This document shows positions 8,562 through 16,043 of a stretch of DNA of 64,000 nucleotides, in pieces. The DNA is taken from positions 1-64,000 of the forward strand of contig NZ_JAJDOO010000011.1 in NCBI RefSeq assembly GCF_020595055.1, given 5' to 3'. The notes below the pieces were generated by a model. It had not been told where the DNA came from. It ran no database searches and saw only the letters and a program-made list of their open reading frames with translations. Position 1 is the first letter of the stretch. Every line of letters begins with the position of its first letter. Source of the DNA: Desulfosporosinus shakirovi. GTDB lineage: Bacteria; Bacillota; Desulfitobacteriia; Desulfitobacteriales; Desulfitobacteriaceae. Position numbers and translations under genes: made by a program.

Positions 8562-9227
8562 TTAAGGCAGCTTTAGGACTCTGCCGATTTGCAGCCGCTT
8601 GATCTCTGCCTCGGCAATACCGTTCAGCTTTTGAATTTCCGGCCAACGAGCTCCGTTACCAAGAAACTGTTTGGCAACAGCCCAAAGTGTATCACCGCTC
8701 ACAAGAGTATAGGTTTTAGGCTGTTGTGTCTCATCCGGGCGGGCTGGAGCCGCTGTCGCCGAGACAACTGCAGTGCTTGGAGTTTGCGAGCTGATCTCAA
8801 CCTTCTGCGCGGCATAGGGTACATACCTTTTCAACGAAATGTCATAGTCAATGTCTCCTGCCCCGCCAGAAACCTCTTTCCAGTCAAAACTCTCGATGCT
8901 GGCCAAGGTGTTGATATCGTAGTGATCAGAGGTGAAAATAAAGCGGATGGGCTGCCTGGACTCCATCCACTTTACAATGAGTTTTACGTATTCAATGGGC
9001 TTCAGAAGGGTTTGAACCGTTACGAACGGATAGCGTTGGGCTGGGAAAAGACTGCTGAATTCATATTCACTGAGCTTGAGGTTCTTGATCACATTGATTT
9101 CTCCTAAGGCAACGATGTCATAAGTTTTGCCGTTGGCAGATTCACTGATTTCTAGAGCCCCTGGCATGACAGGCAACTGGAAGGCTTCTGCCTTGTCATT
9201 AAAACTCAATTCTATTCCATACTGCAT
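8562..9227 (-). CDS. XkdP-like LysM tail protein
   Basis: A 221-residue protein with an N-terminal domain (IELSFNDKAEAFQLPVMP) typical of XkdP and a C-terminal LysM module at residues 170-221 (YTLVSGDTLWAVAKQFLGNG), joined by a Pro/Ala/Thr linker. LysM binds N-acetylglucosamine in peptidoglycan or acts as a structural fold in the tail tip. It starts within the last codon of the tape-measure gene, so the two are coupled. Confidence 0.9.
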   Translation of the reverse strand: MQYGIELSFNDKAEAFQLPVMPGALEISESANGKTYDIVALGEINVIKNLKLSEYEFSSLFPAQRYPFVTVQTLLKPIEYVKLIVKWMESRQPIRFIFTSDHYDINTLASIESFDWKEVSGGAGDIDYDISLKRYVPYAAQKVEISSQTPSTAVVSATAAPARPDETQQPKTYTLVSGDTLWAVAKQFLGNGARWPEIQKLNGIAEAEIKRLQIGRVLKLP

Positions 9228-10996
9228 TACGCATAAACCCCCTGAGCAGATGAGGAAATCTCGGTCTCCAGCATCGTTTTAATCTTGACTATAATTGAAT
9301 CTACACTCTGTCCGTTGTTAATATCCCCTGTTGTCATAGCCACCGTTGGAGTAAGGGTTACAAAGTTTTGGATGTTCTTCATTTCAGCCAGTTCACGCAT
9401 AGTCTTTAGGTCTTCACTGGAGATATCGACGGTGTTGTTTATTTTGCCGACTTCGTTGACGCGGTCGATGGCGGAAATTTGGTTTTGGTTTTGGTTCCAG
9501 TTGTCCAAGTTGTATGCACCATCAGTTGCACCACCCTTAAAATTAAACGCGTTTTCCAGTGACCCAAAAGCTCCTTGAACACTACTTACAGCAGAATTGC
9601 CTAGCTTTTTGCCGATGTCTTGTCCTTTACTGAATGCTTCATGATAATCCACTTGCTTCATCCTCGTTAAACTAACAACGTCTGCTTCGCTTTTAAGATT
9701 ATCTCTCGCTCCCTCAAGGGTTTTCAACAGATTATCCATCCCAGCAGTAATATTAATTTTTATTCCTGAGATTTTGTTAATAAGAGTTTCAATCCCATGG
9801 GCCAGAGTCTGCAGGTACTCAAGGGCATTGATTGTTAAATCGTAAAATAATTTTTTTACTGCATATATTGGGTCAATGAACACATTGGCGATAAACTCTG
9901 CAACGGATAGGACATTATTTGCAAAGGAAGCAACGTTATTATAAAGAAAACCAAAAAAAGCTCCTAATAACCCTCCGATGAAGCCGATCACCTCCACCGT
10001 TGTATCCCCCCACTTTACCATAGCATAAACCACAAAACCAATAGCAGCACCAATCAGTAGAATAGGCCAATTTAGCGCAATCCATTCTAACGCCGCTGCC
10101 CTTATAGGTTCTGTCATCAACCAGAGTTTAGCAATCAACGCCGGTATTTGTGTTACTGCCCACATGGTGAGCGCCGAGCTAACCATCACAAGTATAGGAG
10201 CAATGATATCCCAGTTTCGCTGTATAGTTCCACCCAGCGAAGCTAAACTATCAACGATCCCCACAATTCCTCCGGCAATAATTGCTAGTCCGATGCTTAA
10301 CCCGTTAATAAATGGCTGAAAGCTTCCCTCCTGAAAAGCATTATTTAATCTAGTCATGAGAGGGGTAAGGGCTTCCATGGCTTGTTCCCCTGCATCGGAA
10401 AAGCTGGATTTCATATTGTTCGTCAAAGCTTCCAACTGCTTTGTTGGAGATTTCATCATTTGATCAAAGGCTGCTTGCCCCATATTCTGTTTTTCGAGGA
10501 GCTGATCAAAGGCTTTAATAAAACCATCAATATTTCCCGACTTGCCTAGATCGTCAATCTCAAAGGCTTTAATATCGGCTTCTGACATATTAAAGCTTTT
10601 AGCTAAAGAAGTAATGTCGCCTGACATTGCCCCCTTTAAAGCTGATGCAGCCCCTTCAATCCCATTTCCCGCATTGTCAAATGCGTTCAGACGAAAGGCG
10701 AAATCGTTTAGCTTTGATATTTGATCTACATTTTGAGCAGACGAGAGAAATGTGAGACTACTCTGCAAGGCTTTATTGACATCCTGCCCGGCGGCGAGTG
10801 CATCACTTTTAAACTTATCAAACATTGCGGTCCCAATGTCTGTATTTCCGGTCCGGGCAATAAACATATCTTGAGTTTTTTGCTGCTCCATTGCGCCACC
10901 GATGCTTGCTTTTCCTAAATCCGTGAGCATTTGGACGGTAGCATTGACGCGAGAAGATGCATTAAAGAAGCTCAAGATTGAATCAACTGTTGCCAA
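9227..10996 (-). CDS. tail tape measure protein (XkdO-like)
   Basis: About 589 residues starting from a TTG at 10996 (LATVDSILSFFNASSR); AAAGGAGG lies eight bases upstream. The frame opens further to 11137, but that extension (a Cys/Pro-rich MFGILPWHH leader) has no ribosome site and overlaps a toxin gene on the other strand. The middle has several strongly hydrophobic segments (about residues 225-360) and Ala/Gln-rich helices, and the N-terminus is a long helical scaffold, as usual for tape measures. At about 590 residues it is short, which would mean a short tail tube if the length rule for tape measures holds. Confidence 0.85.
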   Translation of the reverse strand: MATVDSILSFFNASSRVNATVQMLTDLGKASIGGAMEQQKTQDMFIARTGNTDIGTAMFDKFKSDALAAGQDVNKALQSSLTFLSSAQNVDQISKLNDFAFRLNAFDNAGNGIEGAASALKGAMSGDITSLAKSFNMSEADIKAFEIDDLGKSGNIDGFIKAFDQLLEKQNMGQAAFDQMMKSPTKQLEALTNNMKSSFSDAGEQAMEALTPLMTRLNNAFQEGSFQPFINGLSIGLAIIAGGIVGIVDSLASLGGTIQRNWDIIAPILVMVSSALTMWAVTQIPALIAKLWLMTEPIRAAALEWIALNWPILLIGAAIGFVVYAMVKWGDTTVEVIGFIGGLLGAFFGFLYNNVASFANNVLSVAEFIANVFIDPIYAVKKLFYDLTINALEYLQTLAHGIETLINKISGIKINITAGMDNLLKTLEGARDNLKSEADVVSLTRMKQVDYHEAFSKGQDIGKKLGNSAVSSVQGAFGSLENAFNFKGGATDGAYNLDNWNQNQNQISAIDRVNEVGKINNTVDISSEDLKTMRELAEMKNIQNFVTLTPTVAMTTGDINNGQSVDSIIVKIKTMLETEISSSAQGVYA

Positions 10997-11118
10997 AGCG
11001 GAAACCTCCTTTTGTGCAGAATAAAAAGCACTCTGTTTCGAGTGCTTGTATGCTATAATAACTTTTATCAGAAAAGGCTTGCAGGGCGGTCGGCATTCCT
11101 CCAAAGGGAGGTGATGCC

Positions 11119-11202
11119 ATGGAAGTATACCAAACATTAACGCTTATGATTTCATTTGCGACATTGATGGTGTTAATACTTTCTTTCCCTAAACGGAAAT
11201 AG
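11119..11202 (+). CDS. putative holin-like type I toxin peptide
   Basis: A 27-residue ORF, MEVYQTLTLMISFATLMVLI followed by a short basic tail LSFPKRK. This is the form of the Firmicutes 'putative holin-like toxin' family (Fst/TxpA-type type I toxins): a short N-terminal polar stretch, one membrane helix, and a lysine tail. A strong AAAGGGAGG site lies upstream of the ATG. It lies on the opposite strand to the tail operon, between the chaperone and tape measure genes, and is followed directly by a hairpin terminator. An antisense RNA antitoxin would be expected from the other strand but I cannot show its promoter. Confidence 0.65.
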   Translation: MEVYQTLTLMISFATLMVLILSFPKRK

Positions 11203-11232
11203 ACCGCCCCTGCCGAAAGGTTTGCGGTCTAT
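11199..11232 (+). terminator. hairpin terminator of the toxin gene
   Basis: Perfect nine-base inverted repeat ATAGACCGC / GCGGTCTAT with a 16-base loop, overlapping the toxin stop codon. There is no long T run after it, so it may act partly through pairing with an antisense RNA. Confidence 0.5.
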
Positions 11233-11470
11233 CCGTTGCCCTAAGCCCTCCGCCCTTTAAGCGGCTGTTACACAAGGAGTTATGTTTGCAGCATGGCTCC
11301 TTGCTGTTACGATACGTAACCTCTGTCATTAGTATACCTTAATTATTGATTTTTAACATATGCTGAAAGACAACTAAGGCAAGTTTGCGGCTTGCCATCA
11401 CCTTTTGCTTATATGCTATAAATTATTCCTGCCTAAACGGGAAAATTCGAAACTGAAGAATATTTAGACG
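11233..11470. other. non-coding stretch beside the toxin gene
   Basis: About 240 bases between the toxin terminator and the end of the GT-like frame. It holds several short G+C-rich inverted repeats (for example CCGCCCTTTAAGCGG near 11250, and AAGGAG...CTCCTT at 11275-11310), which is the usual place of the antitoxin RNA in type I modules. No ORF is convincing. Confidence 0.35.
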
Positions 11471-11647
11471 CTATTTCTTTTTAAGCTTTGCCTTATCTTG
11501 CCTTTCCTTTTTAATTCTAATATCAATCATGGCATAAATAGCGGCCTTAGCTTCTCGTGTTTTTTGGGCCAGCTCATCAGGGGGAATATGGAGTTCGTGG
11601 AGGGCGTAGTAAGCGTAATTCCACTCACCCTCGCCCTCCTCAATTAG
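11471..11647 (-). CDS. GT-like extension read by -1 frameshift
   Basis: A 58-codon frame without its own start, in the -1 frame relative to the upstream chaperone gene. Residues WNYAYYALHELHIPPDELAQ match the pattern of the T part of phage G/GT tail chaperones (a Trp-Tyr-rich helix followed by a basic tail, here ending KAKLKKK). It joins the chaperone gene precisely at the heptamer A AAA AAC, 11653-11647, just before the TAA stop of the upstream frame. The fusion product would have about 197 residues and would recruit tube subunits to the tape measure, as in phage lambda. Confidence 0.75.
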   Translation of the reverse strand, partial: LIEEGEGEWNYAYYALHELHIPPDELAQKTREAKAAIYAMIDIRIKKERQDKAKLKKK

Positions 11648-12066
11648 TTTTTTACCTCATCCATCAGTTCTTCCAGGCTTTGATCAAAACCGTTCAGTTC
11701 TTGCGCCTGCTGAACAAGGGTTGCATATTCTCCGGGAAACAGCATCTTGCGCAGCAGCTCTTCGGCACCTATGACGCCGTAAGATTTTTGAAGCTCAGCA
11801 TTTTTCAGATCAGGGAAGCTGACACTTGCCACGATGATTTTGGCCAGATAAATGTTCTGGTCTATTTCAGACTGCTGTGAACCATTCTTCCCCTTAACTT
11901 TCCGAGTGGCAGCCTTGCGGTACTCTTCATTTTCCGCTTCAGTGATACTATGAATTTTCCAGGGTATCGGCTTGCCGTCTTTGTCCTTAAACCGTTCGGA
12001 TACGATAACATCTTTGCTAAGATCAGATCCTGCATTTTGCGCGAAAAATCCTTGTAAATCACTCAT
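11644..12066 (-). CDS. tail assembly chaperone (XkdN-like, G protein)
   Basis: A 140-residue soluble protein starting MSDLQGFFAQNAGS, with WKIHSITEAENEEYRKAATR and a C-terminal QAQELNGFDQSLEELMDEVK. It matches the XkdN-like tail assembly chaperones encoded between tube and tape measure genes. Its last codons GTA AAA AAC TAA contain the slippery heptamer described in the GT entry. The Shine-Dalgarno GGAGGAAAAG lies just upstream of the ATG. Confidence 0.85.
   Translation of the reverse strand: MSDLQGFFAQNAGSDLSKDVIVSERFKDKDGKPIPWKIHSITEAENEEYRKAATRKVKGKNGSQQSEIDQNIYLAKIIVASVSFPDLKNAELQKSYGVIGAEELLRKMLFPGEYATLVQQAQELNGFDQSLEELMDEVKN
11647..11653 (-). promoter_or_regulatory. -1 programmed ribosomal frameshift heptamer A AAA AAC
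   Basis: In frame with the chaperone gene the codons are GTA AAA AAC TAA, so the heptamer A-AAA-AAC is in the exact zero-frame register needed for tandem -1 slippage, and the open -1 frame then continues for 58 codons. The stop codon right after it would favour pausing. Confidence 0.75.
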
Positions 12067-12124
12067 TTTCTTTTCCTCCAGAATTTACTGATGATTCGAT
12101 ATAACTGCTACCCGAATACCTGTC

Positions 12125-12592
12125 TTATCTGACCATTGGAGCATTAAACTGGTCCAATAGATCAAAATCATCAAATGTAAAGGGCAGTTCTTCCTCCAAG
12201 GGATCATCTGACGTGGCATCGAAGGCTGCGGCTACCACGCTGTCCAAATTGCAATCCTTGAGGACGGAGGTCTGCTTGCCGACCGTGGAGGCAGGGTCCT
12301 CATTCACGATCTGCAGATCAAAGTAAAAATCTTTGCCCGTCTTGATATATTCCAGCATGAGCGCCCTAAACATGCTCGTAAAGTAATAAATCGTCAAAGT
12401 TCCGGTACCGGACCAACCAGAAGCCTTTTTGCCGACATTCGTTTTTCCCAATATAGGTACATCTGCCTTCGTCTTTTCGATAGTCGCCTCCACTGTTTTA
12501 GCATAAAACAACTCTTCCACTCGGCCATTAATTGTGACAAAAGCCTTGCCTTGCTTTCCGGATATTGCATCTTCTGCTTTAAGAAATGCCAT
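12125..12592 (-). CDS. tail tube protein (XkdM-like)
   Basis: A 155-residue tube protein starting MAFLKAEDAISGKQGKAFVT, with YAKTVEATIEKTKADVPILG and GWSGTGTLTIYYFTSMFR, the XkdM signature. It would polymerise into the inner tube of a contractile tail. It follows the sheath gene by three bases with weak ribosome signals, which suggests translational coupling. The 5' end of this gene (first about 12 codons) is duplicated at 15225-15256, where it starts the collar ORF. Confidence 0.92.
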   Translation of the reverse strand: MAFLKAEDAISGKQGKAFVTINGRVEELFYAKTVEATIEKTKADVPILGKTNVGKKASGWSGTGTLTIYYFTSMFRALMLEYIKTGKDFYFDLQIVNEDPASTVGKQTSVLKDCNLDSVVAAAFDATSDDPLEEELPFTFDDFDLLDQFNAPMVR

Positions 12593-12595
12593 AGC

Positions 12596-13912
12596 TTATC
12601 TCACCTGCACTTTCACATAGATTTTTTCGATAGAATCAACCGGCTGCGCATATGCCTCTATATAGACACTGTCTGATTCGATACCCGTTTGGACTGTCAA
12701 ATCTGCTTGAGAATCAAAATTCTGGACAGCATCCATACCCTGCAGTGTTTCCATATATTTGACACACTGAGTTTTCAACAGGTTTCGTCCATCAGGGTTA
12801 TTGGATACCTGCCCAATGTAAAACTCACTGAAAATCCTGACAAGATCATTATTAATTCCATCGAGAACTCTGATCACGCGGTTCTTGGCAAACTGCTTAC
12901 CTTTTTCTAAGCTCGATGTGGTTAGAGTATTAATGTCCTGCTCTACAATAGCCTTGTTGTCATTAGCTGTAAACACAAATTCCCCAGCCCGCAGCGCCGC
13001 AATGATCTGAGCATTGGTATACCTGGGAGCCGCGTCCACCGCCCCATCATAAGCCTGATAGGTTAGAGATTCATTCACTTGGGCACCTGCGGTTGCACCG
13101 GCTACCCAGGCCGTAGCTTGAGCTGCGCTCAGGGTTGTGCCATTGGAAAGGATGACTCCGTTCTTGACGCTGATTACACCTTCGAAATCAGCCGTTGGAT
13201 AATTTTCAAGGACTACTTGAATTTTCTTGCCCTCGTTATCACGAAGACGTTGGCAAAAGGCTGCGAATGTTGCTTTAAGAGTGTCATCTGTCGAAGGCAA
13301 GGCAACAGTATTGAAGTCGCAGATCTCGACTGCTGACAAATAGTCAGCATATACCTGATTGGTGATCGTGCCATCTGCACCTCCCACGAGAGGCACGCCC
13401 GCCGTTTCCACCAGAGCTCCTGTGCCCGAAAATACAACCCAATTATTCTCCACTAAACTTGCGATATTGAGCACGGTTTGTTGATCTGTTTCAGCCCCAT
13501 CCACTAATGTAGTGACATCAAATTTCGTATCATCGTCAATGTTTTGCTGAATGAGCAGAGACACATCATTCCCTCTTGCACCACCCCATTTGGCTGTGGC
13601 CGTAAGGGTACCAATAGTCACGGTTGCCTTTGTCCCGGTATTGAGTCTGTATAAGAGCAGTGTTTTGGCGCGTTTCAAAGCCTCTCTGACTAAAACCAGA
13701 TTGGCGTCCCCCATCGGATAACCCAGCTTGACAAAGGTGTCTTCACCTGCTTCAATACTGATGATTTGGTTGGGTTCACCCCATGAGAGCATAAGCGGAA
13801 GAGAGGCAATCCCTCGCTCTCCAAGTGCACCTGCCACCTGGGGCTCTGATTTAAAATTAACATACACTCCCGGTCGTACTTTGTTTTGTGTCGTCCATGT
13901 ACCTGCTGCCAT
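12596..13912 (-). CDS. contractile tail sheath protein (XkdK-like)
   Basis: A 438-residue sheath protein. N-terminal GTWTTQNKVRPGVYVNFKSE and the C-terminal VDSIEKIYVKVQVR end are the XkdK signatures; internal EQDINTLTTSSLEKGKQFAK and KNRVIRVLDGINND are also typical. The sheath surrounds the tube and powers contraction, which defines the particle as a myovirus-type or R-type machine. Its 3' end is duplicated at 15260-15352. Confidence 0.94.
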   Translation of the reverse strand: MAAGTWTTQNKVRPGVYVNFKSEPQVAGALGERGIASLPLMLSWGEPNQIISIEAGEDTFVKLGYPMGDANLVLVREALKRAKTLLLYRLNTGTKATVTIGTLTATAKWGGARGNDVSLLIQQNIDDDTKFDVTTLVDGAETDQQTVLNIASLVENNWVVFSGTGALVETAGVPLVGGADGTITNQVYADYLSAVEICDFNTVALPSTDDTLKATFAAFCQRLRDNEGKKIQVVLENYPTADFEGVISVKNGVILSNGTTLSAAQATAWVAGATAGAQVNESLTYQAYDGAVDAAPRYTNAQIIAALRAGEFVFTANDNKAIVEQDINTLTTSSLEKGKQFAKNRVIRVLDGINNDLVRIFSEFYIGQVSNNPDGRNLLKTQCVKYMETLQGMDAVQNFDSQADLTVQTGIESDSVYIEAYAQPVDSIEKIYVKVQVR

Positions 13913-13913
13913 C

Positions 13914-14096
13914 TTAGTTAGCCTCCCTTTTCAGAAAATCCTCAAGGACCTTTTTAACCTGATCATGGGTGTATTTCTGTCCTTCTTCCAAAAGCGCATC
14001 CAGCAAATCCTTGTGGGAATATTGCTTAGACCGCAAAACCTGCTGTTTACTATAAATCTTCGCGAGCGGCTTTTCTCTTTTTTCAGTTTTTATCAC
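13914..14096 (-). CDS. small basic protein of the tail operon
   Basis: A 60-residue, Lys/Glu-rich protein (IKTEKREKPLAKIYSKQQVL...) between the tail terminator and sheath genes. Many Firmicutes myophages carry a short ORF of this kind here, but I do not recognise a named domain. It begins with GTG at 14096, with AGGAGGGA seven bases upstream, and overlaps the end of the preceding gene. Confidence 0.6.
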   Translation of the reverse strand: MIKTEKREKPLAKIYSKQQVLRSKQYSHKDLLDALLEEGQKYTHDQVKKVLEDFLKREAN

Positions 14097-14508
14097 GTAG
14101 ATATCCCTCCTGTTTCATAGACTGCATTAATGAATCTGGTTCAGCACTTCGCATAACATGGAAATTGTAAGCCACAAACCAGTGAAGCACACCTTCAACG
14201 ATTTCGTGGCGCATTCCGCTGCCTCTGACAAGACCACCGTCCACGCTAATCAGCTCCAGCTTGTCATACAATCGCTCAGCCACGTCATGTAAGGCTTCAT
14301 TGCTCCCTGCAAAATAATGAATATCGAATGAGTGATTGCGCCGATAGCGCTGACCCAGAAGCTGATTTTGCGACACAGGAAACAGCTTTACATAAAAATA
14401 AGGCTCTTCCAAGCCTTGAGCACTCTCTTCGCTGTATGTGTTAATATTAGGGAAGTTTTGGTCCAGAGCAGCAATCACGCTATCCAGGACACTGTTGACG
14501 GTGATCAT
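14083..14508 (-). CDS. tail terminator/completion protein (DUF6838-like, XkdJ position)
   Basis: A 141-residue protein with NTYSEESAQGLEEPYFYVKL and LGQRYRRNHSFDIHYF, the pattern of the DUF6838-type phage tail terminators found immediately upstream of sheath genes. It would cap the distal end of tube and sheath. In PBSX the corresponding gene is preceded by head-completion genes; here it is the first intact tail gene, and what lies upstream is the collapsed module. AGGAGAGG lies six bases before the ATG. Confidence 0.75.
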   Translation of the reverse strand: MITVNSVLDSVIAALDQNFPNINTYSEESAQGLEEPYFYVKLFPVSQNQLLGQRYRRNHSFDIHYFAGSNEALHDVAERLYDKLELISVDGGLVRGSGMRHEIVEGVLHWFVAYNFHVMRSAEPDSLMQSMKQEGYLRDKN

Positions 14509-14564
14509 CGAATCCTCTCCTTAGCCTTCGCGCGGTTTAAACCTGTTGCCGAGTGAACTTAAAA

Positions 14565-14675
14565 AACTCATAAAGCCAATACAACAATGGCTGCACTAAT
14601 TATAGCTCCGACGACAGTGCGCCAGAGCCATGTATTGTTTGCTAAGCGGAAAAATATATAGATATCACGTTTCAA
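14565..14675 (-). pseudogene. truncated second copy of xhlA (3' end only)
   Basis: The last 24 codons encode ANNTWLWRTVVGAIISAA and then IVVLAL, nearly identical to the C-terminus of XhlA at 3597-3845, and the DNA of 14558-14642 aligns with 3591-3680 with few differences. Upstream, the coiled-coil half of XhlA is missing and replaced by an unrelated short stretch. It directly follows the collar ORF. This is a deletion remnant. Confidence 0.8.
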
Positions 14676-14680
14676 ATCTC

Positions 14681-15256
14681 CTAGAGCTTCATGATGTACG
14701 CTAATGCTAAATAGGGAGGCCTGTTTTCATGTGTGCTTCCGCTACCGATCGAAGCAGTTGAGCCTGAGAGGGTATGTCCGTGCGTACCTTCATATCCTGA
14801 ATACCCTGAAAGAGTATGAGTGTGACTTCCTGCGGATTTAGTCAAGCGTGCCTCTTCCTCCACGTACGCCCCCTCATAAGCACCCGTTCCAACTTTAGTG
14901 ACAGTACCTTCAATCTTCGTGTCATAACTGTGCTGGTGGGCTCCCGTGGTGCTATTGACAAATGTGCCCTTGTCGTGTCTATGGTTACCTGTTGAATTAG
15001 TTGCCAGCGTCCCAATTCCATGAGAGTGACTAGGCAATTGCTCAGAAGTAAGGGTTACTGCAACGGAACCACCTGTATTCCCGATTGCATACGTTGAACC
15101 GGCGCCAACGATAAACCTGTCTCTTAAATCCGGAGTCCCATTTGTACCATCACATAATGTCCATGTATCAGGAATAGTCCCAATAGCTCCGCTCCACATA
15201 GATATTAATCCCGTTGGAACCCCCGATATTTCATCTTCTGCTATAAGAAATTCCAT
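14681..15256 (-). CDS. tail collar-domain protein with a tube-protein start (chimera)
   Basis: A 191-residue ORF. Residues 1-12 (MEFLIAEDEISG) are the start of the tube protein (MAFLKAEDAISG at 12592), and the match continues in the DNA upstream of the ATG. From residue 13 the sequence is a phage tail collar domain (TGLISMWSGAIGTIPDTWTL, PDLRDRFIVGAG) followed by His/Gly/Ser-rich repeats (LPSHSHGIGT, HTHTLSGYSG) and the typical end ENRPPYLALAYIMKL. Collar domains are normally the C-terminal part of a fibre, so this is a fibre end fused to a tube start by deletion. It may still be made and function as a short alternative fibre; that is unknown. Confidence 0.75.
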   Translation of the reverse strand: MEFLIAEDEISGVPTGLISMWSGAIGTIPDTWTLCDGTNGTPDLRDRFIVGAGSTYAIGNTGGSVAVTLTSEQLPSHSHGIGTLATNSTGNHRHDKGTFVNSTTGAHQHSYDTKIEGTVTKVGTGAYEGAYVEEEARLTKSAGSHTHTLSGYSGYEGTHGHTLSGSTASIGSGSTHENRPPYLALAYIMKL

Positions 15257-15259
15257 AGC

Positions 15260-15352
15260 TTATCTCACCTTCACTTTCACATAAATTTTCTCCATAGAAT
15301 CTACCTGCTGAGCATATGCCTTGATATAGACACTGTCTGATTCATTACACAT
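15260..15352 (-). pseudogene. truncated second copy of the sheath gene (3' end only)
   Basis: Encodes NESDSVYIKAYAQQVDSMEK and then IYVKVKVR before the stop, matching the C-terminus of the sheath at 12596-12680. A small ORF of 30 codons could start at ATG 15352 with GGGAGA upstream. It ends just before the collar ORF with the same spacing as sheath to tube at 12592-12596. Confidence 0.8.
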
Positions 15353-15562
15353 TTATTCTCCCGTCCTTTCATTCTCGCCGTTCAGATAAGGGCTTTCAAT
15401 GATGTCAACGTTTTATCCGAACTAAACCTTCGATATTATACGTTCAGTTCCAACTAACCCCCTTTCAATTCTAAAAGACTCTGATTATGCCTTGGTCATT
15501 TAGAAACTTTTGTCCTCTGACTTTGACTCTTTGTGAAAGAACTATCCGAAACAGAATCCCGC
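15353..15562. other. non-coding gap in the collapsed tail module
   Basis: About 210 bases between the sheath remnant and the Cys-rich ORF. No ORF or RNA is recognised. It is the place where an ArpU-dependent late promoter could be expected, but I see no clear -10/-35 pair. Confidence 0.3.
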
Positions 15563-15769
15563 TCATACCATCGTTACCCCTCGGTTGCTTCGCATCATCC
15601 TATCCCAAGCTTTAAACCGGGCAGTATCCTCGTACCTCTCTTTAAACTCACCATTATCCCTACATCGATTTCCAGTCCATTTTAAACAGTTGGCACAGGT
15701 TTCTTTAAGTCCCGGTTTTACTGGTAAGAATAGAGAGCAACGTTCAGTTCTGGTTTTCACGTCCTGCAC
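15563..15769 (-). CDS. small cysteine-rich phage-type protein
   Basis: A 68-residue basic protein with five cysteines, including CANCLKWTGNRC at residues 25-36, a pattern able to bind zinc. Short ORFs of this type occur in Firmicutes prophages near the late regulator. I do not recognise a named family. The function is unknown. Confidence 0.5.
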   Translation of the reverse strand: MQDVKTRTERCSLFLPVKPGLKETCANCLKWTGNRCRDNGEFKERYEDTARFKAWDRMMRSNRGVTMV

Positions 15770-15798
15770 CTCGCTTAAATGGCATTAGAAAACTAGGC

Positions 15799-15860
15799 TT
15801 GCGCCAAGCCGCAGGCGAGACGGTAGCCTTAGTTCTGGCTGGCACAGCCAGTTTATACTT
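15799..15860. repeat. dispersed intergenic element, copy A (partial)
   Basis: GCAGGCGAGACGGTAGCCTT and AGTTCTGGCTGGC at 15811-15843 resemble the first block of copy B (53509) and the end of copy C (62420). It lies in the gap between the Cys-rich ORF and the ArpU-like gene. Confidence 0.4.
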
Positions 15861-15871
15861 TCTGCCTAGTA

Positions 15872-15905
15872 TAAAAAACGAACGCCCCGATTTATCGGAG
15901 CGCTC
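15872..15905 (-). terminator. terminator after the ArpU-like gene
   Basis: On the minus strand GAGCGCTCCGAT / ATCGGGGCGTTC form a 12-base stem (with two mismatches), followed by TTTTTT. It lies 140 bases past the ArpU-like stop, separating early regulator transcription from the tail genes. Confidence 0.65.
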
Positions 15906-16043
15906 TAGTGAGAGGAGGGTTATGTCACGAGCAGGTCTCGTTCCTGACTTCTTTCACAATATTATTGTATCACGCTTTTTTCCAAACAAAGTGCAAACCC
16001 TCTGCCAAAAAAGTGCCAAACATGTGTTCTCTCTAGAACTCGT

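Noticed and set aside
10997..11137. N-terminal extension of the tape measure gene
   Set aside because: No ribosome site, Cys/Pro-rich unlike tape measures, and antisense to the toxin gene; TTG 10996 has a clear AAAGGAGG.
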